Shown: piece by piece, positions 34,684 through 42,338 of the stretch
Layout: each line of letters starts with the position of its first letter
Numbering within the stretch: position 1 is the stretch's first letter
DNA from: Desulfococcus sp041737845
GTDB lineage: Bacteria; Desulfobacterota; Desulfobacteria; Desulfobacterales; Desulfococcaceae
Length of the DNA stretch: 64,000 nt
Assembly: GCF_041737845.1 (NCBI RefSeq)
Contig: NZ_JBGSQX010000037.1
Location: 1-64,000, forward strand
Direction of reading: 5' to 3'
Notes under the pieces: model-generated
What the model saw: the letters and a program-made list of their open reading frames with translations, nothing else
What the model was told of the DNA's origin: nothing
Databases searched by the model: none
Translations under genes and position numbers: made by a program

Positions 34684-36930
34684 ATGAAAAGCAATTGTTT
34701 TAAATTAACACCGCTATTTTACCACCAAGATACTTTTCTAAAGACTTTTTCATTCATCTTCCTGATTTTATTGGTCTTTTGCAGCTCCGTGCATTCCGCT
34801 CAGGTGGAATTGGCATGGGATTCGCCCACAAGCCCCCTCCCCGCAGGATATAAGATACATTACGGCACGGCAAGCAAGCAATACACGGAGAGCATTGACG
34901 CGGGAAATTGCAATACCTGGAGCATGGCCGGTCTCCAAGAAAATAAAACCTATTATTTTGCTGCGACCGCGTATGATTCCCGCGGCGGGGAGAGCGGCTT
35001 TTCAAATGAGGTTTCTAAATTTATTCCAAGCGGCGGATCCAATACGGACGATAGGGTCCAGTTGGCATTCAGTTTCAACACGAACGCCGAAGCTTTCGCT
35101 TATACAGATGATCTGTTCCGGGGCACCAGCCGCCCGGTATACGCCTCTGGCAGCTATGCCGGTTCCGGGGGGTATGGCGGCGGCGGCTTGAAGGTGACGC
35201 TGGGCGGCGTGGACGCCAAGTGGATTGTCAACGGCATGTCCGGCGGATGGAAGAAGACCTTTGATGTGGTGCAAGAAGGGGCTGTAGCCATCAGCTTGAA
35301 GTATCGACTGACGATCGCGGGCGAATACGAGGCCGACGAATTCAGCCAGATGCTGGTTTCCGTGGACGGAAAGCTGATCGGTACGGACGGGCGGGATTAT
35401 CTGCTGGAGTTGAGGGGCACGGATGTGGACACGCCGCTCCAGGACAGCGGCTGGCGGACGGCAACGATTCGACCGACGCTGTCCAAGGGTGTGCATACCC
35501 TGGCTGTCGGCGTCTGGAACAACAAGAAAACGGGCGCTCTGGAGACAACTCAGGCATATATTGATGACATCGTGATCTCCCAGACGATCATCGCACCGGA
35601 TGCAGACGCGGACGAATTTTCCGTTGAGGATGGAGACTGCAATGATTCCAATAAGTCGATATACCCCGGCGCTGCCGAAATCTGTGGAGACAGTATTGAT
35701 CAGGACTGCGACGGCCGGGATGGGCTCTGCGATGAAGACGTGGACAATGACGGCGACGGCTTTTCGGAAAACGAGGGGGATACCGATGATGCGAACCCAA
35801 CCGTGTATCCCGGCGCACCGGAGATCTGCGATGACAATATTGACAATGACATGGACGGATGGACGGATTGTCTGGACACCGACTGCCATGCGATGTGCGG
35901 TGGGGGCGCTGTTCAGGCGTTTGGGTTCGATAGGCAGGCCGAGGGTTTTGTTTACAAGGACGATATGTTCCGGGGCACCAGCCGCCCGGCATACGCATCG
36001 GGCAATTATGTCGGTTCGGAGGGCTATAGCGGCGGGGGGTTAAAGGTGACGCTCGGAGGTATGGATGCCAAGTGGGTTACCAATGGCATGTCCGGCGGGT
36101 GGTCGAAAACCTTCGAAATGTTCGAAGGAGGCGCAGTGGCCATCAGTTTCAGATATCGTCTGACGATTGCGGGCGAATATGAAGCCGACGAATACGGCCA
36201 GGTGCTGGTTTCCATCGATGGGAAACTCATCGGCACGGACGGGCGGGACCATCTGCTGGAACTGAGGGGTACCGATGCGGATACGGCGTTGCAGGACAGC
36301 GGATGGCGTACGGCAACGATTCGGCCGACCCTTTCCAAGGGGTTGCATACCCTTGCGGTGGGCGTATGGAACAATAAGAAAACAGGCGCTCTGGAGACAA
36401 CGCGGGCCTATTTTGATGACATCATGATCGAATTAAATGCTTTTCAAGTGACGGACGCCCCCCCGGCTGGTGAAGTGAAATATCGGATCAATACCGGTGG
36501 CCCCATGGTGACCGTCAATGGTATCACCTGGGTATCCGACCGGTTTTACAGCGGCGGCCAGAATACATCCTTAAAAGATCCGGCCATTCAAGGCACTACT
36601 CAGGATGTGCTGTATCGGAGTGAGAGATACGGGAATCAATTTGGTTACCGAATACCGGTCGAGCCGGGCATTTACATGCTGAGGCTTCATTTTGCCGAAG
36701 TGAATTTTGCGTCGAGCGGTAAAAGAATTTTTGATGTCTCCGTGGAAAACGGTCAGGCCGGGATTTCTGATTTTGATATCGTGTCCGAGGGAGGGACATA
36801 TATTGCTGTCATGAAGATCCTGGACAATATTTCCGTTCGAGATGGTTTTCTGAATATTGATTTTAAGGCATTGGTGGATAGCGCCAAGGTATGTGCCATG
36901 GAGGTCGTGTTGACCTCCATCGATCTATAG
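34684..36930 (+). CDS. Secreted modular protein: FN3-like, two repeat modules, MopE-type motifs, malectin domain
   Basis: A 748-residue exported protein. A long signal peptide (to about residue 38, FCSSVHSA) is followed by a fibronectin-III-like domain (about 39-115). Then comes module A (about 125-301), a cysteine- and Asp-rich stretch with MopE-type metal-binding motifs (306-405: GDCNDSNKSIYPGAAEICGD, then a second copy), module B (410-584), and a malectin-like carbohydrate-binding domain (598-745; KYRINTGG, LRLHFAEVNF). Modules A and B share FRGTSRP, GMSGGW, YRLTIAGEYEADE and WNNKKTGALE, and recur three times in the protein at 48522. The c-di-GMP riboswitch upstream suggests a biofilm or surface role. 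No enzyme motif is seen. Confidence 0.85.
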   Translation: MKSNCFKLTPLFYHQDTFLKTFSFIFLILLVFCSSVHSAQVELAWDSPTSPLPAGYKIHYGTASKQYTESIDAGNCNTWSMAGLQENKTYYFAATAYDSRGGESGFSNEVSKFIPSGGSNTDDRVQLAFSFNTNAEAFAYTDDLFRGTSRPVYASGSYAGSGGYGGGGLKVTLGGVDAKWIVNGMSGGWKKTFDVVQEGAVAISLKYRLTIAGEYEADEFSQMLVSVDGKLIGTDGRDYLLELRGTDVDTPLQDSGWRTATIRPTLSKGVHTLAVGVWNNKKTGALETTQAYIDDIVISQTIIAPDADADEFSVEDGDCNDSNKSIYPGAAEICGDSIDQDCDGRDGLCDEDVDNDGDGFSENEGDTDDANPTVYPGAPEICDDNIDNDMDGWTDCLDTDCHAMCGGGAVQAFGFDRQAEGFVYKDDMFRGTSRPAYASGNYVGSEGYSGGGLKVTLGGMDAKWVTNGMSGGWSKTFEMFEGGAVAISFRYRLTIAGEYEADEYGQVLVSIDGKLIGTDGRDHLLELRGTDADTALQDSGWRTATIRPTLSKGLHTLAVGVWNNKKTGALETTRAYFDDIMIELNAFQVTDAPPAGEVKYRINTGGPMVTVNGITWVSDRFYSGGQNTSLKDPAIQGTTQDVLYRSERYGNQFGYRIPVEPGIYMLRLHFAEVNFASSGKRIFDVSVENGQAGISDFDIVSEGGTYIAVMKILDNISVRDGFLNIDFKALVDSAKVCAMEVVLTSIDL

Positions 36931-37020
36931 CGCGGGTGCTGGCTTTGAAAACGGAGCGAATTGAACCTGATATAAACGCAGGCGGATCATCAGGAATATC
37001 GTCCGGCTGAAAACAGAAAT

Positions 37021-37056
37021 GTATCATGGGGGGCTGAAAAAAGCCCCTCCTGATAC
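37021..37056 (+). terminator. Terminator-like hairpin after the 748-residue gene
   Basis: GTATCA…GGGGGGCT-gaaaaa-AGCCCCTC…TGATAC forms a stem of about 15 pairs with one or two mismatches. It is 90 bases past the stop and is followed by the pyrimidine-rich ctcttta rather than a long T-run. Probably the 3' end of the riboswitch-controlled transcript. Confidence 0.5.
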
Positions 37057-37130
37057 GACTCTTTACTTGATAACAAGGCCGTATGCTCTTCCGGAATGAA
37101 GGCCGCTCCATTATTGACACGATGTGGCAA

Positions 37131-37198
37131 CTTGGGGTATTGACCCTGATGCTTGGCCGAAAGGCCGTCCCCAGCGGGGAAAGGATGACATTTTTTTT
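37131..37198 (+). ncRNA. Candidate structured RNA: three short stems and a U-tract
   Basis: Three adjacent hairpins can be read: GGGT-attg-ACCC (37135-37146), GGCC-GAAA-GGCC with a GNRA loop (37155-37166) and TCCCC-agc-GGGGA (37168-37180), followed after ten bases by eight T (37191-37198). It matches no RNA family I know. It could be the end of a small RNA or a second terminator. Evidence is structure by eye only. Confidence 0.3.
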
Positions 37199-37324
37199 CC
37201 TCCGATAACAAATTATGTAGTTTTTGAATAATCAATTGTGAATTAATACCTTTCTATAAAGATAGTTCTCTTCTAACCTCTTGTTCTCGTATTCTTTAAT
37301 TGTGGGTTCTGGGTGGATGTTTAT

Positions 37325-37341
37325 TTGGCACCTATTTTGCT
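37325..37341 (+). promoter_or_regulatory. Sigma-54 (RpoN) promoter
   Basis: TTGGCAC-ctatt-TTGCT carries the -24 element TGGCAC (37326-37331) and the -12 element TTGCT (37337-37341), with exactly ten bases between the GG and GC dinucleotides, matching TGGCAC(N5)TTGCW. Transcription would begin near 37352 and run into the small ORF at 37528 and the PEP-CTERM-like gene at 37698. Sigma-54 control (PrsK-PrsR-RpoN) is known for PEP-CTERM proteins, which supports it. Confidence 0.75.
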
Positions 37342-37527
37342 TCTGCTTTGTCAAGCGTTCAGGCTCGTGATTCAGTGCAAGGGTGATCCATTGAAAAATC
37401 TCCGTATGATGATTATTTTTACTGCATATTTTAAAAAAACCTTTTTGCTGTGTGAAAGAGACCAGCAATATGTCTCAAAAACTTTTTTCCAGGTCGATGA
37501 ATGCTCGTGATGGAGGAGGCTCATAGC

Positions 37528-37551
37528 ATGAAGTCTTCAAGGGCAAGATGA
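37528..37551 (+). CDS. Possible 7-codon leader peptide
   Basis: A strong ribosome binding site GGAGGAGG (37512-37519) precedes ATG at 37528, which opens a frame of only seven codons (MKSSRAR) ending in TGA at 37549-37551. The TGA overlaps an ATG (37548) in frame with the PEP-CTERM-like gene, an ATGA arrangement typical of coupling. It may be a translated leader or an accident of a good ribosome site. Confidence 0.3.
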   Translation: MKSSRAR

Positions 37552-37697
37552 TTCGACAGCAAGACCTCATACCTCTGAAGATCTGTGCTTTTGGCTTGAT
37601 GTTCTCGGAAGGGGAGCAAAATATCCACCACAGGAACGAGTTGGTCAGGTGCCCATCCATGCAGAGAGCAAAACAACATTCGTGTTGCTGGGGAAAT

Positions 37698-38174
37698 ATG
37701 ATTGGGAAAATAGGCAAAACTTTGCTTTCCTTCGTCTTTATATCCGTATTGATCTCCGGATCAGAATCCATTGAAGACAACCCGGAATTAACCAAAGGTG
37801 GAAGAGGTTTTCAGAACGTAAGCGCAACAACCGCGTATCACGATGAATCGAATCTTGGCTCCGTGTCGCCGGCCTACGGAAATGATGGTTCCACCCTCGA
37901 GGCAGTTGGCATTGGAGATGGCGAGGATATTGATGGACAGGCATACGCGTTGTTTTCCCCCCATGTGGATATGGTTTCAAAGATGGCCCCTGGTTCAGCG
38001 ATTGATGGTGATTGGGTATTGACATTTGAACAGGGGCGCGGCCGAAAGAATGAGAAGGATCCCGTTTTTTACGGTGATGACAGAAAGGCTGTCTTGGAGC
38101 CCGGTGCTATAAGCGTCCTGGGTTTTGGACTTATCGGGCTGTTTACGATTGTGAGACTTAGATTGAAAAAATGA
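37698..38174 (+). CDS. Small exported protein with PEP-CTERM-like sorting signal
   Basis: A 158-residue protein. The signal peptide MIGKIGKTLLSFVFISVLIS is followed by an Asp/Gly/Ser-rich mature region without cysteines. The C-terminus is tripartite: EPG motif, glycine-bearing hydrophobic helix (ISVLGFGLIGLFTIV) and basic tail RLRLKK, which is the layout of exosortase (PEP-CTERM) substrates, with LEPG in place of PEP. ATG at 37698 is chosen because it opens the signal peptide; an ATG at 37548 in frame would add 50 residues and bury it. It is behind a sigma-54 promoter. The exosortase itself is not in the window. Confidence 0.65.
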   Translation: MIGKIGKTLLSFVFISVLISGSESIEDNPELTKGGRGFQNVSATTAYHDESNLGSVSPAYGNDGSTLEAVGIGDGEDIDGQAYALFSPHVDMVSKMAPGSAIDGDWVLTFEQGRGRKNEKDPVFYGDDRKAVLEPGAISVLGFGLIGLFTIVRLRLKK

Positions 38175-38465
38175 TTTGATGGGGAGGCGTAAAAAGGGTG
38201 CAGTCTTCAAAAACAACACCGAGCCGAAGCCATAAACGGCAGCGTAACGGCTGAAAAACAACATCTCTTTCCGTCAACAAAACTTCACCGTGGATTTTTG
38301 ATAAACCCCCATGACAGATGGTTCTGCTGACATTTCGAGAACAAAGCCGGCGAATTCCGGGGAATGAGTCTTGCTTGTGCGTTTTTCAGTGACGATGGGT
38401 AACGCGCACCGCCGGTGTCGATTTTTTGGCGGAACCGTCAAATTTACTGGAGGCGACCAGAGCGC
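38175..38465. other. Intergenic region, no gene seen
   Basis: Together with the promoter that follows, this is a 400-base gap. Short inverted repeats occur (AGCCG…CGGCT around 38221-38255, CCGCC…GGCGG around 38409-38435), but none has a T-run or a recognisable RNA consensus. Confidence 0.5.
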
Positions 38466-38494
38466 TTTACCTGACACGGAAAAAAGGTTATAAA
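38466..38494 (+). promoter_or_regulatory. Promoter candidate for the polysaccharide gene array
   Basis: TTTACC (38466-38471, four of six) and TATAAA (38489-38494, five of six) are spaced by 17 bases. Transcription would begin around 38501, about 75 bases before the start codon of the BY-kinase homologue and the long plus-strand array behind it. Confidence 0.5.
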
Positions 38495-38575
38495 ATTAAT
38501 TTTGAATAGAATTGCATAACAATTACGATTCGGTTCCGGTCAAAAATTATGCCTTTTACTCTCAAGGGATTGTTC

Positions 38576-39661
38576 ATGAAGTGGAAACTGACGCCGCAGG
38601 GTATTCGAATGGTGAAAGAGGGTTTCAGAGAAAACATTCGAAACCGGGAAGCAGAGGGTCGGGAAAGTGCCGTGGCCCCGGATTGCAGTGCTCCCGAACA
38701 TTGTGCGGTGGTCGAGGACAATCCAGACTTTCCGGTAAAACAGCCAAACAGACTTGACGTACCCGACAACGAGCCCACCGAAAAAAATGACAATCGATGG
38801 CCTTCTGGCGTATCGGCCGCCCAACCCAATAAACGAAAAAAGAGAAAGCGAAACGCAGGAAGCCCTCCGCAACCCATCGTTAAATCAAAAACAATTCGGG
38901 ATGTTGAAAATCAACTGAAGAACGCCATTCTTATCGCAAAAGAGCGAGAGCTCAAAAAAGAATTTAATGACGCGACTGGTGTCCTGCAGGAAGACCATGG
39001 CAAAGGGCTCTCATTATCCCAAAAAAAAATGAGGGTCAAGCCTCGGTTGGTGCTTTTATTGGCTTCAGATTCTGTTGAAGCGGAATGCTTCAAACTCTTG
39101 CAGACTCTTTTGTTTTTTTCCTCCGACAGAAAGGTGCGGCGGCCGATTCTGATCACCAGCGCGCTTCCGGGTGAACTTTTGCTGGTCGATTGTGATTTGA
39201 AAAGCCCGGCTCTTGGTGAGTTGTTCGAAATTGATAGGATCTCCGGTCTCAGTGACTATTTCACCAGTGGCGTCCCTTTATCCGGTAAAATCCATAAAAC
39301 CGGCATGGAGGGATTAAGTGTCCTGTCCGACTGGCGCGACCCGGAAAATTCGGTCTCCTCTCCATGTCTATCGGAAACGAAAGCATTACTGGCTGAATGG
39401 ATTGAGTGTTTCGATGAGCGGACTGCTATTTTTTTCCCTGCGCCGTTTTCATTTCCTTCGGAAAAATCGGATCAGGCAGCGTTGACGGATGATGTCCTGT
39501 TTGTGATCGACTATGGGGTGATGCCCCGGGAAAGCAGCGATGAACTGGTGGAACGGATCGGGCATGACAAGGTTCTGCGACGCGTTGTAACCGGTAAAAA
39601 GAATGATATGCCTCCATGCGATAAAAAATACACATACGGTCCATCTGGAAGGCCGGTTTGA
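38576..39661 (+). CDS. BY-kinase (tyrosine autokinase) homologue lacking the P-loop
   Basis: A 361-residue homologue of the cytoplasmic kinases of polysaccharide copolymerase systems (CpsD / exosortase-locus type). A polar, basic N-terminal half (KRKKRKRNAG) precedes the kinase-like region: SVEAECFKLLQTLLFF, then LITSALPGE directly joined to LLLVDCDLKSPALGELFE (Walker A'), and GLSDYFTSG. In normal members about 20 residues with the Walker A GEGK(S/T) and the next helix stand between TSALPGE and LLLVD; here they are deleted in frame. Walker B (I-x-DSPP) is also changed to IFFPAP. The C-terminus has few tyrosines (KYTYGPSGRPV). Thus ATP binding is unlikely. ATG at 38576 has AAGGGA six bases upstream. 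Confidence 0.8.
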   Translation: MKWKLTPQGIRMVKEGFRENIRNREAEGRESAVAPDCSAPEHCAVVEDNPDFPVKQPNRLDVPDNEPTEKNDNRWPSGVSAAQPNKRKKRKRNAGSPPQPIVKSKTIRDVENQLKNAILIAKERELKKEFNDATGVLQEDHGKGLSLSQKKMRVKPRLVLLLASDSVEAECFKLLQTLLFFSSDRKVRRPILITSALPGELLLVDCDLKSPALGELFEIDRISGLSDYFTSGVPLSGKIHKTGMEGLSVLSDWRDPENSVSSPCLSETKALLAEWIECFDERTAIFFPAPFSFPSEKSDQAALTDDVLFVIDYGVMPRESSDELVERIGHDKVLRRVVTGKKNDMPPCDKKYTYGPSGRPV

Positions 39662-39961
39662 AAACGAGAAGAGCCGACAAGCCAATACAGATGGCGAGTC
39701 TTCCCGGTTATCGACATGCATCCGGAAAACTGCCGATCCTGAGGAGGATCGCAGCGGCCGGTGAGGCGTATTTTACGCTAATGCCTGCATGCGCGACGGG
39801 GTCATCCTGATTTGACATCTGGAAAAGGATGTCGACTGGATTAAAAAACAATATTTTTAGAATAAGAACAATAAGTTGCAATGTAGCCGGCCGTGCAATC
39901 GGCAAAGCGGAGCTATAGTTAAGTATGGCAAAACAGCCAGTCCGGGGAGGAACGCGACAAG
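39662..39961. other. Intergenic region with a bulged hairpin
   Basis: No gene is seen in these 300 bases. A perfect CGATCCT-gagg-AGGATCG stem (39734-39751), extended by CTG/CAG with one bulge, is present without a T-run. GGGGAGGAA just before 39962 is the ribosome binding site of the next gene. Confidence 0.5.
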
Positions 39962-41374
39962 ATGTTTGAGGATCGGTCCAAGGAGTTTGATCGCGCTCTG
40001 TTGATGCTGGACATCACGTCCATCCTTATTGCCTTCTTTGCATCTTATGGTTTCAGGTTCGGGTTTTCAGGCTATGACAGGGGAAACTTCTATGAACACA
40101 TATCCATCCTCCCAATGATATTTGCGCTGATACTTTTTCACCTTTCGTACTTTAACGCATACGTCTCTCCCCGACGGATGAGAATGGTCGACTATGTCTG
40201 GGCGGTTTCCAAAAGTGTTGCAGCCGCGATGACAGCCATTCTGGGTGTTATTTTTTTCCTGAAGCTCAACTTTGTAAGCCGGGTCGTCATTATCAACTTC
40301 ACGGGTTTGATTCTCGCAATGCTTATTTTAGACAGGGTTTTCATCGTTTCATATTTTCGGAGGTCTTTGAACAGGGGGGAATATTTTCTGAAGGTGCTGA
40401 TCATCGGTACCGGAAACCGTGCAATTCACCTGTCGCGCGTATTGCGCGAGAAGGTCGAATGGGGGGTCGATATTGTGGGATATATTGATCCCAAATTGGA
40501 TCTCGTTGGATCGGAGGTTTTGGGGGTGCCTGTCCTGGGGACGGTGGAGGATATCAGCAGCATCTTGAAGCAATACGTCATTGACGAAGTACTGCTGGCC
40601 ATTCCCCGAACGCTTATCGGCGATGTCGAATCCATCGCCCACGCCTGTGAAGAAGAGGGGATCAAACTGAGGATTATGGCGGATCTTTACGATCTTGAGG
40701 TTGCACGTGTCAGCCTCATGCAATTGGACGCCATTCCGCTGCTGACCCTTGAGCCCGTTGCGCTGGATGAAGGTAAACTTTTTCTGAAAAGGCTCATCGA
40801 TGTCGCTGCCGTCACGCTTTCCATGCCGGTGCTCCTGCCTTTGATGGGGTGTGTCGCCCTCGCAATAAAGTTCGATTCGCCGGGTCCGGTTTTTTTTCTT
40901 CAAGATCGGGTGGGCCTGAAGAAGCGGCAATTCAAAATGATCAAGTTCCGCTCCATGTATGTGGGAAGCGAAGGAAAATTAAAGGAATTGGAGCACCTGA
41001 ATGAAGCCCAGGGACCTATATTCAAAATGACCAACGATCCCCGTGTGACCCGTGTCGGCAGATTTATCCGTCGAACCAGCCTGGATGAGATTCCCCAACT
41101 GCTCAACGTCCTCGGAGGAAGCATGAGTCTTGTGGGGCCTCGGCCCATGTCCGTCCGGGATGTGAACCTTTTTGACCGGGGTATTCAGCGAAAAAGATTC
41201 AGCGTAAAACCGGGCATAACATGCCTGTGGCAAATCAGCGGGCGCAGCAATCTGCCGTTTTCGAAATGGCTGGAATTTGATTTGGAATATATTGAAAAAT
41301 GGTCTTTGACCCTCGATTTCAAGATTTTACTCAAAACAGTTCCCGTGGTATTGCGTGGAAACGGTGCGGTTTGA
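39962..41374 (+). CDS. Polyprenyl glycosylphosphotransferase (initiating sugar-phosphate transferase)
   Basis: A 470-residue WbaP/EpsL-type enzyme that puts the first sugar-phosphate on undecaprenyl phosphate. Four or five N-terminal TM helices (1-125) are followed by a CoA-binding-like Rossmann domain (VLIIGTGNRAIHLSRVL, about 141-157) and a last TM helix (about 275-300). The catalytic domain has FLQDRVGLKKRQFKMIKFRSM, RRTSLDEIPQLLNVLGG, MSLVGPRPM and PGITCLWQISGRS. Catalytic Asp-Glu pair in SLDEIPQ. It starts polymer synthesis for the downstream genes. GGGGAGGAA lies upstream of the ATG. Confidence 0.93.
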   Translation: MFEDRSKEFDRALLMLDITSILIAFFASYGFRFGFSGYDRGNFYEHISILPMIFALILFHLSYFNAYVSPRRMRMVDYVWAVSKSVAAAMTAILGVIFFLKLNFVSRVVIINFTGLILAMLILDRVFIVSYFRRSLNRGEYFLKVLIIGTGNRAIHLSRVLREKVEWGVDIVGYIDPKLDLVGSEVLGVPVLGTVEDISSILKQYVIDEVLLAIPRTLIGDVESIAHACEEEGIKLRIMADLYDLEVARVSLMQLDAIPLLTLEPVALDEGKLFLKRLIDVAAVTLSMPVLLPLMGCVALAIKFDSPGPVFFLQDRVGLKKRQFKMIKFRSMYVGSEGKLKELEHLNEAQGPIFKMTNDPRVTRVGRFIRRTSLDEIPQLLNVLGGSMSLVGPRPMSVRDVNLFDRGIQRKRFSVKPGITCLWQISGRSNLPFSKWLEFDLEYIEKWSLTLDFKILLKTVPVVLRGNGAV

Positions 41375-41442
41375 CAGTACATGCCAAAAAAGGCCATAGC
41401 GGCATGTGTCTATTCTAAATGCGGCTGTCATAAGGAACGTGT

Positions 41443-42216
41443 ATGAAAGTAGTCATCTTAGCTGGAGGATTCGGTACCCGTCTGTCGGAAGAAACCGTCG
41501 TGAAACCAAAGCCCATGGTGACGATCGGAGAGAAACCCATACTTTGGCACATCATGAAGATCTACTCCTCTTATGGATTGAATGATTTCGTTATCTGCCT
41601 CGGGTACAAGGGGTCTTACATCAAGGAATACTTTGCCAATTATTTTCTCCATTCCTCCGATGTCGCCTTTGACCTGGCCAGGAACAGCATGCAGGTCCTT
41701 AAAACGGATGCCGAACCCTGGAGGGTTACACTGGTGGATACGGGCGAAAACACGATGACGGGCGGGCGTCTCAAGCGGGTTCGAGATCATATCGGCAATG
41801 AAGCCTTCTGTTTTACCTATGGCGACGGTCTCACCGACGCCAATATCGGCGAACTCATCGCATTTCACAAACGCCATGGTGCGTTGAGCACCTTGACGGC
41901 TGTCCAGCCCCCGGGGCGGTTTGGCGCCTTCAAGCTTTCCCATGGACACCACAAGATCGAATCGTTCCGTGAAAAACCGGAGGGGGACGGCGCATGGATC
42001 AACGGCGGTTTTTTCGTTTTAGAACCGGAAGTGATAAACTACATCGACGGGGATGCAACCACCTGGGAGCGTGAGCCCATGGAAACCCTGACGGATGAAG
42101 GCAACATGGCGGCCTATCGCCACAACGGGTTTTGGCATCCCATGGATACGCTTCGGGATAAAAATTATCTTGAAGAGCTATGGAAGAGCGGAAACGCGCC
42201 ATGGAAGGTCTGGTGA
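41443..42216 (+). CDS. rfbF: Glucose-1-phosphate cytidylyltransferase
   Basis: Makes CDP-glucose from CTP and glucose-1-phosphate, the entry to CDP-deoxysugars. The 257 residues include the nucleotide-binding GGFGTRLSEETVVKPKPMV (8-26), GEKPILWHIMKIYSSYGL, the acid pair in TYGDGLTDANI and the late WINGGFFVLEPEV. Length and motifs match RfbF closely. First of the nucleotide-sugar genes. A CDP-glucose 4,6-dehydratase (RfbG), the normal next enzyme, is not seen. Confidence 0.93.
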   Translation: MKVVILAGGFGTRLSEETVVKPKPMVTIGEKPILWHIMKIYSSYGLNDFVICLGYKGSYIKEYFANYFLHSSDVAFDLARNSMQVLKTDAEPWRVTLVDTGENTMTGGRLKRVRDHIGNEAFCFTYGDGLTDANIGELIAFHKRHGALSTLTAVQPPGRFGAFKLSHGHHKIESFREKPEGDGAWINGGFFVLEPEVINYIDGDATTWEREPMETLTDEGNMAAYRHNGFWHPMDTLRDKNYLEELWKSGNAPWKVW

Positions 42217-42338
42217 TCCATGTCTTGGAAGGGATTCGGCATTCTGCCGGTTTGATCGGTTTCGGCACGATATCGCGTCGTTTTTTTGAAGAATATTAAG
42301 ATAATTCATACCTGGAAAAAATATCGGAGAAGAAGTCA

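Larger units (their letters stand above)
36931..37324. other. AT-rich intergenic region with hairpins
   Basis: No gene is seen. It contains a terminator-like hairpin (37021-37056) and a compact stem array ending in T8 (37131-37198), both listed separately. It is followed by the sigma-54 site at 37325. Confidence 0.5.

Noticed and set aside
38175..38465. Second c-di-GMP riboswitch before the BY-kinase homologue
   Set aside because: Searched for the GGGACGCAAAGCC core and its receptor strand; neither is present.
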